64,000 bases of DNA from Bacteroidaceae bacterium. GTDB lineage: Bacteria; Bacteroidota; Bacteroidia; Bacteroidales; Bacteroidaceae. Position 1 is the stretch's first letter. Each line of letters begins with the position of its first letter. Below the pieces are notes generated by a model, which was not told the origin of the DNA, did no database searches, and saw only the letters and a program-made list of their open reading frames with translations. The stretch spans positions 77,851-141,850 of the forward strand of contig CABIVS010000015.1 in assembly GCA_902362375.1 (NCBI GenBank), read 5' to 3'. The translations under genes were made by a program, and so were the position numbers. Of this stretch, positions 46,349 through 52,675 are shown one piece after another.

Positions 46349-46822
46349 TCAGTATTTCCGTTGAAGTATCTCCCCCCAGATAATGGCTCGGCGGGCTTCT
46401 TCTGCCGAATGAATTGTGAAGTCTTCGTTGTTATCGGATGATTTGTTGAGAGCGTCGTAATGAGAACCTTGCCTGTTGTTCAATTGATCTTGCGCGGCAC
46501 TGTTTGCCAGGGATGCGGCAACGGAAACTTCTTCTCTTTTCTTTTTCTGCTTCGGAACTTTTCCGGGTGGCGTCTGTTGTGAATGCTTTTTCCGGGTTGG
46601 CGGTTCGATAGGTTTAGGCTGGAACAATTCTTCCAGCGACTTGGGGCCGCCCCATGCCTCGGGCATAGGAACTGCATCCGGAGCTACTTCAACGGGGGAT
46701 GGCATCGGGGAAACGGGGCGTTTATTCTTAGCTTTTTTCGATTTACTATTCTTATTCACCTCTTTGAATATTCCCACAAGAATGACACCTGCTATCAAGA
46801 GAAATTTCAAAAAATCTTCCAT
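46349..46822 (-). CDS. Small single-pass membrane protein, unknown function
   Basis: A 157-residue protein of unrecognised family. It has one membrane helix at the N terminus (about 5-19, FLLIAGVILVGIF), then a basic stretch rich in Lys/Ser, a Pro-rich linker (about 38-85) and a hydrophilic C-terminal tail. The last 25 residues (FTIHSAEEARRAIIWGEILQRKY) look like a helix and are probably the conserved part. There is no cleavable signal, so the body may stay cytoplasmic. The gene has its own -7 word (46851-46858) and ends at a REP-like palindrome. No function is proposed. Confidence 0.75.
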   Translation of the reverse strand: MEDFLKFLLIAGVILVGIFKEVNKNSKSKKAKNKRPVSPMPSPVEVAPDAVPMPEAWGGPKSLEELFQPKPIEPPTRKKHSQQTPPGKVPKQKKKREEVSVAASLANSAAQDQLNNRQGSHYDALNKSSDNNEDFTIHSAEEARRAIIWGEILQRKY

Positions 46823-46850
46823 TGTGTTTCACTGCTAATTAGTTATCTGC

Positions 46851-46858
46851 CAAAGTTA
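46851..46858 (-). promoter_or_regulatory. -7 element for the small membrane protein
   Basis: On the minus strand TAACTTTG fits TAnnTTTG, 29 bp before the start at 46822. Confidence 0.45.
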
Positions 46859-46898
46859 CGTATTTTATCTGGTTCAGGCTAACTTTTTAGTATGAAAA

Positions 46899-46922
46899 AA
46901 GGGCAGCTTCACAGCTCCCCTT
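46899..46922. terminator. Hairpin with T-run between divergent genes
   Basis: A 10-bp stem AAGGGcAGCT/AGCTcCCCTT (one C-C mismatch) has a TCAC loop. AATTTTTTT follows on plus and TTTTTT on minus. A terminator is unexpected here because the flanking genes point away from each other. It implies an unlabelled transcript in the 336-bp gap 46823-47158. Confidence 0.6.
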
Positions 46923-46947
46923 AATTTTTTTAACCTAAACCTTAACT

Positions 46948-46986
46948 ATGAAAAAATCTAATGTTTCTTTCATTGCACAAATGTGA
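46948..46986 (+). other. 12-codon mini-ORF, possible leader
   Basis: ATG at 46948 encodes MKKSNVSFIAQM and stops with TGA, starting 25 bp after the hairpin's T-run. It may be a leader or chance; no start context is convincing. The rest of the gap up to the miaB promoter is AT-rich with nothing else recognisable. Confidence 0.2.
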
Positions 46987-47121
46987 AAAATAAATTTAAA
47001 TTTGCCAAGCATATCGCCTAAAAATGTTTATTCCCTTAACATTAATTACAAATTTGCTTGCCAAATCATAAGTTTTTGCGTTATTTTGATATCAATTCAC
47101 TACTTATTGAAAGCGAAGCCG

Positions 47122-47129
47122 TATCTTTG
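47122..47129 (+). promoter_or_regulatory. -7 element for miaB
   Basis: TATCTTTG fits TAnnTTTG and lies 29 bp before the ATG at 47159. A TTG at 47107-47109 is too close for a standard -33. Confidence 0.5.
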
Positions 47130-47158
47130 CATCCGAATTTTTAAACTAAGATTTGAGT

Positions 47159-48532
47159 ATGAATGAATTAACGGGAGCGGACTTTAAATCCGCAACTGAA
47201 ATGAATGATGACAACAAAAAGTTGTTTATCGAAACCTATGGCTGCCAGATGAATGTAGCCGACAGTGAGGTGATTGCCTCGGTGATGCAAATGGCGGGTT
47301 ATTCCGTAGCCGAAACGCTGGAGGAAGCCGATGCCGTGTTTATGAATACCTGTTCCATCCGCGACAATGCGGAGCAGAAGATTCTGAATCGCCTGGAGTT
47401 TTTCCACTCGCTGAAGAAAAAGAAAAAGCACCTGATTGTAGGTGTATTGGGTTGTATGGCCGAACGGGTAAAGGATGATCTGATAACGAATCATCATGTC
47501 GACCTCGTTGTGGGGCCGGATGCTTACCTGACGTTGCCCGACCTGATTGCCGCCGTAGAAACCGGTGAAAAAGCAATCAATGTGGAGCTTTCTACTACCG
47601 AGACTTATCGGGATGTGATTCCGTCGCGTATCTGCGGCAATCATATTTCGGGTTTTGTATCCATCATGCGTGGCTGCAATAACTTCTGCACCTATTGCAT
47701 CGTGCCCTATACTCGTGGACGCGAGCGTAGCCGTGACGTAGAAAGCATCCTGAATGAAGTGGCAGACCTCGTGGCGAAAGGCTATAAGGAAGTCACCCTG
47801 TTGGGGCAGAACGTCAACTCTTACCGTTTTGAAAGACCGACAGGCGAAGTGGTTACTTTCCCGATGTTGCTCCGAACGGTGGCTGAAGCTGCTCCGGGAG
47901 TGCGCATTCGTTTCACAACTTCCCATCCGAAAGACATGAGCGATGAGACGCTGGAAGTAATTGCGCAAGTCCCCAATGTGTGTAAACACATCCATCTGCC
48001 TGTGCAGAGCGGCAGTTCGCGTATTCTGAAACTGATGAACCGTAAATATACCCGTGAGTGGTATCTGGACCGGGTGGCAGCTATCAAACGTATCATTCCC
48101 GATTGCGGATTGACTACCGATATTTTCTCCGGTTTTCATTCTGAAACGGAAGAGGATCATGCCTTGTCACTTTCGCTGATGGAAGAATGTGGATACGATG
48201 CTGCTTTCATGTTTAAATACTCCGAACGTCCGGGAACGTATGCATCGAAGCATCTTGAGGATAATGTGTCCGAAGAGGTGAAAGTGCGCCGCCTGAATGA
48301 GATTATCGCTTTGCAGAACCGTCTGTCTGCCGAATCCAACCAGCGTTGCATCGGTAAAACGTATGAAGTGCTTGTAGAAGGAGTTTCCAAGCGTTCGCGC
48401 GACCAGCTGTTCGGCCGTACGGAGCAGAACCGTGTGGTGGTGTTCGACAGAGGTACGCACCGTGTAGGTGATTTTGTCAACGTGCGTGTCACGGAAGCCA
48501 GTTCGGCTACGCTGAAAGGGGAAGAAATCTGA
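47159..48532 (+). CDS. miaB: tRNA-2-methylthio-N6-dimethylallyladenosine synthase MiaB
   Basis: A 457-residue radical SAM methylthiotransferase that adds a methylthio group to i6A37 of tRNAs reading UNN codons. Its two 4Fe-4S clusters can be traced. The N-terminal UPF0004 domain has Cys29 (YGCQMN), Cys65 (NTCSIRD) and Cys99 (GVLGCMAE). The radical SAM motif RGCNNFCTYCIVPYTRGRE has Cys173, Cys177 and Cys180. The C-terminal 65 residues form the TRAM RNA-binding domain. I chose the ATG at 47159 over a TTG two codons earlier. The length fits MiaB rather than RimO or MtaB. It is monocistronic, followed by a REP-like palindrome. Confidence 0.95.
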   Translation: MNELTGADFKSATEMNDDNKKLFIETYGCQMNVADSEVIASVMQMAGYSVAETLEEADAVFMNTCSIRDNAEQKILNRLEFFHSLKKKKKHLIVGVLGCMAERVKDDLITNHHVDLVVGPDAYLTLPDLIAAVETGEKAINVELSTTETYRDVIPSRICGNHISGFVSIMRGCNNFCTYCIVPYTRGRERSRDVESILNEVADLVAKGYKEVTLLGQNVNSYRFERPTGEVVTFPMLLRTVAEAAPGVRIRFTTSHPKDMSDETLEVIAQVPNVCKHIHLPVQSGSSRILKLMNRKYTREWYLDRVAAIKRIIPDCGLTTDIFSGFHSETEEDHALSLSLMEECGYDAAFMFKYSERPGTYASKHLEDNVSEEVKVRRLNEIIALQNRLSAESNQRCIGKTYEVLVEGVSKRSRDQLFGRTEQNRVVVFDRGTHRVGDFVNVRVTEASSATLKGEEI

Positions 48533-48536
48533 TTTT

Positions 48537-48609
48537 ACCACAGAGGACACGGAGGACACAGAGTTTCAAGGAAGAAAAAGACCTCTGTGTCCTCTGCGTC
48601 CTCTGTGGT
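48537..48609. repeat. REP-like palindrome with 27-bp arms, bidirectional terminator
   Basis: Arms 48537-48563 and 48583-48609 are inverted copies (25 of 27). Each is made of 9-bp tandem units of the type CACAGAGGA. The 19-nt spacer is purine-rich. It lies exactly between the convergent miaB and repressor stops, so it probably ends both transcripts. Confidence 0.75.
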
Positions 48610-48614
48610 GGACC

Positions 48615-49328
48615 TTACATCATCATGTGTCTCCTGATGGAGAACTTCACAATTGCCATCGCATTGATGGACGCGAATGGAATATCCATCGGCTCATGAT
48701 GAGTATTATAGCTCACGAGCTTTAAATACCCTTCTTTTTCCGAACGATTCACGTACTTCACCGCCAGATACTCGTCTCCGTCAATCATAAACGACACCAG
48801 GTATATTTCCCCGTAAATCACGTTGTCGAAACTGCTAATTTCCTTGTATCCGATAATATCTCCCGATTTCAATATAGGATACATGCTGTCTCCGTTGACG
48901 TAGACTGCTCCGTCGCAGACGGAAATATTCGGAATCAATATCTTTCCCAGTGCATACTGCTTTTTGTTGGTGAACAATGTTTTCAGGTTCGCAGCTGCCG
49001 TAATGTCGTATAATGTCACGCTACGGTCGTCTATCGGTTCGGGTGTTTTCGGATTGTGTATAATTTCGACTTCTCCCTGCACCAGTTCACTTTCACAAAA
49101 TCTCGGTTGGTGTTTCGGACTTCCCTTTCCCAATAATAACCAATTGTAGTCCACCTTGTCCCCGAATTTATCGAGCAGCAGACGGAAATCAATGCTGTTC
49201 CGTGCACCCCAATTGGTTACTGTTGCTCTCGAAACTTCCAGATATTCAGCTAGTTCACTGTCTCTCTTTAAGTTCAATGCCTGTTTGGCACGCTTGATGA
49301 TACCTAATACATCCAAATTTGTATCCAT
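48615..49328 (-). CDS. CI/LexA-like repressor with S24 peptidase domain
   Basis: A 237-residue phage-type repressor. The N-terminal helix-turn-helix (about 8-70) fits the bacteriophage CI repressor family (ELAEYLEVSRATVTNWGARNS). The C-terminal S24 domain has the catalytic Ser in VNGDSMYPIL (about 147) and Lys in YLAVKYV (about 191), used for self-cleavage in SOS-responsive repressors. I see no clear Ala-Gly cleavage site in the linker, so RecA-induced cleavage is uncertain. It is divergent from the cluster at 49810-52555, which it may control. Such repressors also occur outside prophages in Bacteroides. Confidence 0.88.
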   Translation of the reverse strand: MDTNLDVLGIIKRAKQALNLKRDSELAEYLEVSRATVTNWGARNSIDFRLLLDKFGDKVDYNWLLLGKGSPKHQPRFCESELVQGEVEIIHNPKTPEPIDDRSVTLYDITAAANLKTLFTNKKQYALGKILIPNISVCDGAVYVNGDSMYPILKSGDIIGYKEISSFDNVIYGEIYLVSFMIDGDEYLAVKYVNRSEKEGYLKLVSYNTHHEPMDIPFASINAMAIVKFSIRRHMMM

Positions 49329-49485
49329 TCTGTTTTTTTATTTAAAAGACTAATCCCGGATTTATAAATGGCAGCTATAAAATGGCTGACTAAAAAAATG
49401 TGTTTACTATATGTTTATAATCAATGACTTGTAAAATAGTTAAGATTAAAAATGAAAATCGCTGTTTTATTTATGAAAAATATTC

Positions 49486-49493
49486 TATCTTTG
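49486..49493 (+). promoter_or_regulatory. -7 element upstream of the small-gene cluster
   Basis: TATCTTTG fits TAnnTTTG. Transcription would run through the short ORF at 49548 and the 22-bp repeat array into the Cys-rich gene at 49810. Confidence 0.45.
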
Positions 49494-49547
49494 TCCCATT
49501 GATTAATAGAAAACGTTTCAAAAATATAAATTAAAAACGGATATGCC

Positions 49548-49649
49548 ATGCAAAACTTCAAGAAAAACACCGAAACCTTGAAAATTTCTCATCCGCCGCC
49601 TGCGGAAAGCTTGCTGATACCTGTTAACAGCTATTTCCTCAAGTGTTAA
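49548..49649 (+). CDS. Possible 33-residue peptide
   Basis: ATG at 49548, 55 bp after a consensus -7 word, opens a 33-codon frame (begins MQNFKKNTE, ends YFLKC). It contains a PPP turn and has no signal or membrane segment. An overlapping ATG at 49543 gives only 12 codons. Its stop lies inside the first units of a 22-bp tandem array. It may be a leader peptide or chance; I do not recognise it. Confidence 0.3.
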   Translation: MQNFKKNTETLKISHPPPAESLLIPVNSYFLKC

Positions 49650-49709
49650 TAGCTATTTCTCTAACCATTAATACCTGAAATGCCAGATGTTAATACCTGG
49701 CAATAGGAT
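49622..49709. repeat. 22-bp tandem array upstream of the phage-like cluster
   Basis: Four units start at 49622, 49644, 49666 and 49688, exactly 22 bp apart. The first two share TGTTAAyAGCTATTTC; the last two share TTAATACCTG. All four carry TTAAyA at the same position. Two copies of AGGATAACA follow (from 49704). The rest of the 49329-49809 gap is AT-rich. Confidence 0.6.
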
Positions 49710-49809
49710 AACAAAAGGATAACATATTGTATACGAATACTCCGTATTTGAATGATTACAGACCTGACTGATAGAAACTAGTATTTATAATTTATAATTG
49801 GATAACAAA

Positions 49810-50211
49810 ATGAAAAGCTCAAAAGTACAAACACTGTGCGTTTGCGGATGTTGCAAACGCTCTCTTCCGGCAAGTGCCTTTTATATCAATAAGAAAACCG
49901 GTCTTCCCGGCAACTACTGTAAAGAATGTCGTAAAACTGTCAGCCGGAACCACCGGAAGAACGAGAAATGCTCCCTGGCATGCAACAGGGAAAGCAGTTA
50001 TCCGGTAATTACCTCTACGGAAGATCCCACGTTGCGGCGGGAACTTATTCTGCATGCCCTTGAAACCGTAGCTGCCAGCATTGAACGGAAAAGGCGGAAA
50101 GTCCGTGAATCGGAGTTTGAACCCGAATCAGGTTCTGAATCCCAATCCGGATCAGTCTTTGAATTGGAATTAGAATCAAAATCAGGATTAAAATTAGAAT
50201 TGGCAGACTGA
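49810..50211 (+). CDS. Small Cys-rich (zinc-ribbon-like) protein
   Basis: A 133-residue protein from ATG 49810; a TTG four codons earlier is less likely. Near the N terminus CVCGCCKRSLP and about 20 residues on NYCKECRK supply two Cys pairs, which suggests a zinc finger, followed by a basic stretch. The middle has a helix (RRELILHALETVAASI), and the C terminus is an unusual Glu/Ser-rich repeat tail (ESEFEPESGSESQSG, then alternating Glu-Leu). The tail DNA is repetitive and may vary in length between strains. I do not know the family. It stands 21 bp before the DUF4373 gene, so they are probably co-transcribed. DNA or RNA binding is a guess. Confidence 0.65.
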   Translation: MKSSKVQTLCVCGCCKRSLPASAFYINKKTGLPGNYCKECRKTVSRNHRKNEKCSLACNRESSYPVITSTEDPTLRRELILHALETVAASIERKRRKVRESEFEPESGSESQSGSVFELELESKSGLKLELAD

Positions 50212-50232
50212 TTTATAAAAACAATTTATATC

Positions 50233-51102
50233 ATGGGACGAATAAAACAAGGGCTTGACTATTTCCCTTTGAATACCGATTTTATGCACGACCGTGTCGT
50301 ACGCCGTGTGATGAAGCGTGAAGGCGATTCCGCCTTCACAATCCTGCTCTATACCCTGTCTTATCTATATTCGGGCGAGGGTTATTATATTCATGTCGAC
50401 GATGACTTCTATGACGAACTATCCGACCAGCTCTTCAGCACGGATAACGATAGTGTCCGGCGGGTGCTTCATCTGTTTGTGGAGTACGGTTTCTTCGATT
50501 CCTCTCTCTACGAACGTTACGGCATCCTGACTTCCGCAGACATTCAGCGGCAGTTCCTTTTTATCACTAAACGCCGCAGCCGCCGTTATATTTCTCCGGA
50601 CTACTGTCTGCTGCCGGATGAGGAAACCGTACACTCCACCCTTCCGGATGCTGTTGCAGAAACCCCGGATATTGTAACGCAAACCCTCGATACTGTAACA
50701 GAATCCCCGGGTACTGCAACAAAAAGCACCCTCATAAAAAGAAAAGAAAAAGAAAGGAAAGAAAACATCCTCCCTAACCCTCCTTTGCCCAAAGGAGGGG
50801 ATGAGGAAGAAGAGGGAGGAGATTTTTCTAACAGAAAACCGGCGAAGAAGAAACACGAACTGACACAGTCGGATATTGACCGGATGCAAGCTCCTGCTGA
50901 CGGACACCCGCGCAACTTTTCCGGACTGTTGGATAACCTTCGTCTTTATCATATTCCTCCCTCCGAACAGTATGCAATCGTGCTGAAAAGTAATTACGGA
51001 GAAATCGGTGGTAAAGTTTGGAAGGGTTTCGGCGTCATTCGGGCAAGTGCCGGAAAGATCAAACTGCCCGGTCATTATTTATTGAGTGTCCTGAATAACT
51101 GA
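50233..51102 (+). CDS. DUF4373 (Lin1244/Lin1753-like) domain protein
   Basis: A 289-residue protein. The N-terminal 120 residues match the Lin1244/Lin1753 domain seen in phage replisome-organiser-like proteins: GLDYFPLNTDFMHD, then a winged-helix-like region ending YGILTSADIQRQFLFITKRR. A Thr/Pro/Glu-rich linker (about 130-215) contains a DNA palindrome translated as PPLPKGG. The short C-terminal domain (about 216-289, HPRNFSGLLDNLRLYHIPP) is the likely second conserved part. It is cytoplasmic. In Bacteroides this gene type is often found with an HU-like gene and an amidase near variable surface loci, as here. The role is unknown; DNA binding is plausible. Confidence 0.8.
   Translation: MGRIKQGLDYFPLNTDFMHDRVVRRVMKREGDSAFTILLYTLSYLYSGEGYYIHVDDDFYDELSDQLFSTDNDSVRRVLHLFVEYGFFDSSLYERYGILTSADIQRQFLFITKRRSRRYISPDYCLLPDEETVHSTLPDAVAETPDIVTQTLDTVTESPGTATKSTLIKRKEKERKENILPNPPLPKGGDEEEEGGDFSNRKPAKKKHELTQSDIDRMQAPADGHPRNFSGLLDNLRLYHIPPSEQYAIVLKSNYGEIGGKVWKGFGVIRASAGKIKLPGHYLLSVLNN
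50778..50799. repeat. Perfect palindrome inside the DUF4373 gene
   Basis: CCCTCCTTT and AAAGGAGGG form a perfect 9-bp stem with a GCCC loop within the linker-coding part of the gene. It looks like a short REP unit inserted in frame. Confidence 0.55.
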
Positions 51103-51210
51103 ATTAATAAGGGTTGTGATGCTGTTTTGTTATGTAATATGTTGTAAATTAGTAATATAATAACAGATTTCTATATTAACGAATTTATTAACGCACACTT
51201 TTAAAATCTC

Positions 51211-51241
51211 TTGTACAGACAGAAATAAGGTCTTATATTTG
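51211..51241 (+). promoter_or_regulatory. Promoter of the HU-like gene
   Basis: TTG at 51211-51213 and TATATTTG at 51234-51241 are separated by 20 bp, an excellent match to the Bacteroides -33/-7 layout. The leader is about 60 nt. Confidence 0.6.
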
Positions 51242-51306
51242 CATTGTCGATAAGCTTAAAGACACAGACTAACTAGAATTATTAACGACTAAAAACTATT
51301 ACAATT

Positions 51307-51825
51307 ATGCCAGTATTGTACAAACCCTTCCAGTCAACTCTGGAAGACAAAAAAAGCGGTAAAAAACTCTTCTATCCCCGAGTTGTACGTTCGGGAAACG
51401 TAGATTCCGCACAACTTTCGAAAGAAATAGCAGCCTACTCTTCCCTCTCTCCGGGTGACGTAAAAAACACACTCGACAACCTTGTGACGGTGATGGGGCA
51501 ACACTTACAATCTTCGGAAAGCGTAAGCGTGGACGGTCTTGGTACCTTCCGTATGGTGATGGTGGCTCGCGGCAAAGGTGTGGAAACCTCTGACGAAGTG
51601 TCGGCTGCACAGGCTACGCTTACCGTCCGATTCCAACCGGCGACTACCAGGAACCTTGACCGCACTACCGCTACCCGTTCGATGGTGACCGGTGCGAAGT
51701 GTGCTCGTTATGATAAACTTGTTTCCGATGCGGGTAGTGCGGAAGGCGGTAACTCCGGTGGAAGCGACAAGCCCGGTGGAGGCGGTAATGAAGGAGGTGG
51801 AGAAGCACCCGATCCGGCTGCATAA
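51307..51825 (+). CDS. HU/IHF-like DNA-binding protein
   Basis: A 172-residue member of the HU-like (HU-HIG) proteins of Bacteroidota. Residues about 1-125 hold the fold: the start VLYKPFQSTLEDKKSGKKLFYPR is diagnostic of the subfamily, then come helices (SAQLSKEIAAYSSLSPGDV) and the arm region SVDGLGTFRMVM. The last 40 residues form a low-complexity Gly/Glu-rich tail (GGGGNEGGG). It probably bends or coats DNA; whether it acts locally is unknown. It has the best promoter of the cluster and lies 101 bp before the amidase gene. Confidence 0.88.
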   Translation: MPVLYKPFQSTLEDKKSGKKLFYPRVVRSGNVDSAQLSKEIAAYSSLSPGDVKNTLDNLVTVMGQHLQSSESVSVDGLGTFRMVMVARGKGVETSDEVSAAQATLTVRFQPATTRNLDRTTATRSMVTGAKCARYDKLVSDAGSAEGGNSGGSDKPGGGGNEGGGEAPDPAA

Positions 51826-51926
51826 ATGGTGTCACAGCAGTGAATAGTACACAAAATGTAAACGACAAACTTCGTAGGCTTAACTAAACATTTGACTTTT
51901 AACTAAACTAGAAATCATCCACTAAC

Positions 51927-52454
51927 ATGAGGATTATCAACTTGATTGTGGTGCATTGCAGCGCCACGAGGGAGGATTGTACACTTTCTCCGGAAGATTT
52001 GGACCGTTTGCACCGATGTCGCGGATTCAACGGAACAGGCTATCACTATTATATCCGCAAGGATGGAACAGTGCATCTCACCCGAGCAATCGAACGTGTC
52101 GGAGCACACGCAAAAGGTTTCAATACTCATTCAATAGGTATCTGCTATGAAGGTGGTCTGGACTGCCGGGGACGCCCGGCAGATACCCGGACTCCGGCAC
52201 AACGGGCTACTCTCCGGCAACTTGTTGAGCAGTTGCAAAGGAAATTCCCCGGCTGCCGGGTATGCGGACACCGGGATCTTTCGCCCGATCTCAATGGGAA
52301 TGGTGAGATAGAACCGGAAGAGTGGATTAAATCGTGTCCGTGTTTTGAGGTGGCAAAGGAATTCAAGGAACTTGAGGAGTTTGCTATCAAAACAGAAAAA
52401 ATGGAAGAACGCAGAGTAACACAACACATTAAAGAACAGAAAGGAGGTAAATGA
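51927..52454 (+). CDS. N-acetylmuramoyl-L-alanine amidase, T7-lysozyme type
   Basis: A 175-residue amidase_2 enzyme that cuts the bond between muramic acid and the peptide stem. The zinc ligands and catalytic Lys match T7 lysozyme: His10 (VVHCSAT), His115 (CGHRDLSPD), Lys135 and Cys137 (IKSCPCF). The core ends near residue 145; a charged helical tail follows. There is no signal peptide, as in phage endolysins, so it would need help to reach the wall. Its stop overlaps the start of the tiny membrane protein (ATGA), which suggests coupled translation. The amidase probably derives from a phage lysis cassette. Confidence 0.93.
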   Translation: MRIINLIVVHCSATREDCTLSPEDLDRLHRCRGFNGTGYHYYIRKDGTVHLTRAIERVGAHAKGFNTHSIGICYEGGLDCRGRPADTRTPAQRATLRQLVEQLQRKFPGCRVCGHRDLSPDLNGNGEIEPEEWIKSCPCFEVAKEFKELEEFAIKTEKMEERRVTQHIKEQKGGK

Positions 52455-52555
52455 TGGCAATGAAGAAATCAGTTTGGGACATGATCCTGAAGGTGGTTAT
52501 CGCAGTGGCTTCGGCTTTGGCAGGCGTTTTGGGCGCTAATGCGATGAATTTGTAA
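52451..52555 (+). CDS. Tiny one-helix protein, smalltalk family-like
   Basis: A 34-residue peptide beginning at ATG 52451 (other in-frame ATGs at 52454 and 52460). Its start overlaps the amidase stop by 4 bp, and a strong Shine-Dalgarno AGGAGGT lies at 52442-52448, unusual in Bacteroides. The sequence has a short basic N terminus (MKKSVWD) and one hydrophobic helix of about 20 residues (ILKVVIAVASALAGVLG). It resembles the very small Bacteroides proteins that NCBI names smalltalk, found beside amidases. The layout recalls a single-helix holin with its endolysin, but no function has been shown to my knowledge. Confidence 0.75.
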   Translation: MMAMKKSVWDMILKVVIAVASALAGVLGANAMNL

Positions 52556-52574
52556 AAGCATAGAGTTAAGTAGT

Positions 52575-52614
52575 AGTTCTTCCATGAATCATGATCTTGT
52601 GAAATGGAAGGACT
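52575..52614 (+). terminator. Stem-loop after the amidase/smalltalk pair
   Basis: An 11-bp stem AGTTCTTCCAT/ATGGAAGGACT (one G-U pair) with an 18-nt loop begins 20 bp past the stop codon. No strong T-run follows, so termination may be partial. Confidence 0.5.
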
Positions 52615-52675
52615 CTGCTAATTCATTTTGTATTGACTGAACTATTTTATTGATGAATAATTGAAAAAACGAATT

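Noticed and set aside
47168..48160. 330-codon frame antisense to miaB
   Set aside because: A shadow of the highly conserved miaB frame, with no homology features, signal or promoter.
48615..52555. A complete prophage
   Set aside because: No integrase, terminase, capsid, tail or attachment-site repeat is seen; only regulatory, replication-like and lysis-like genes are present.
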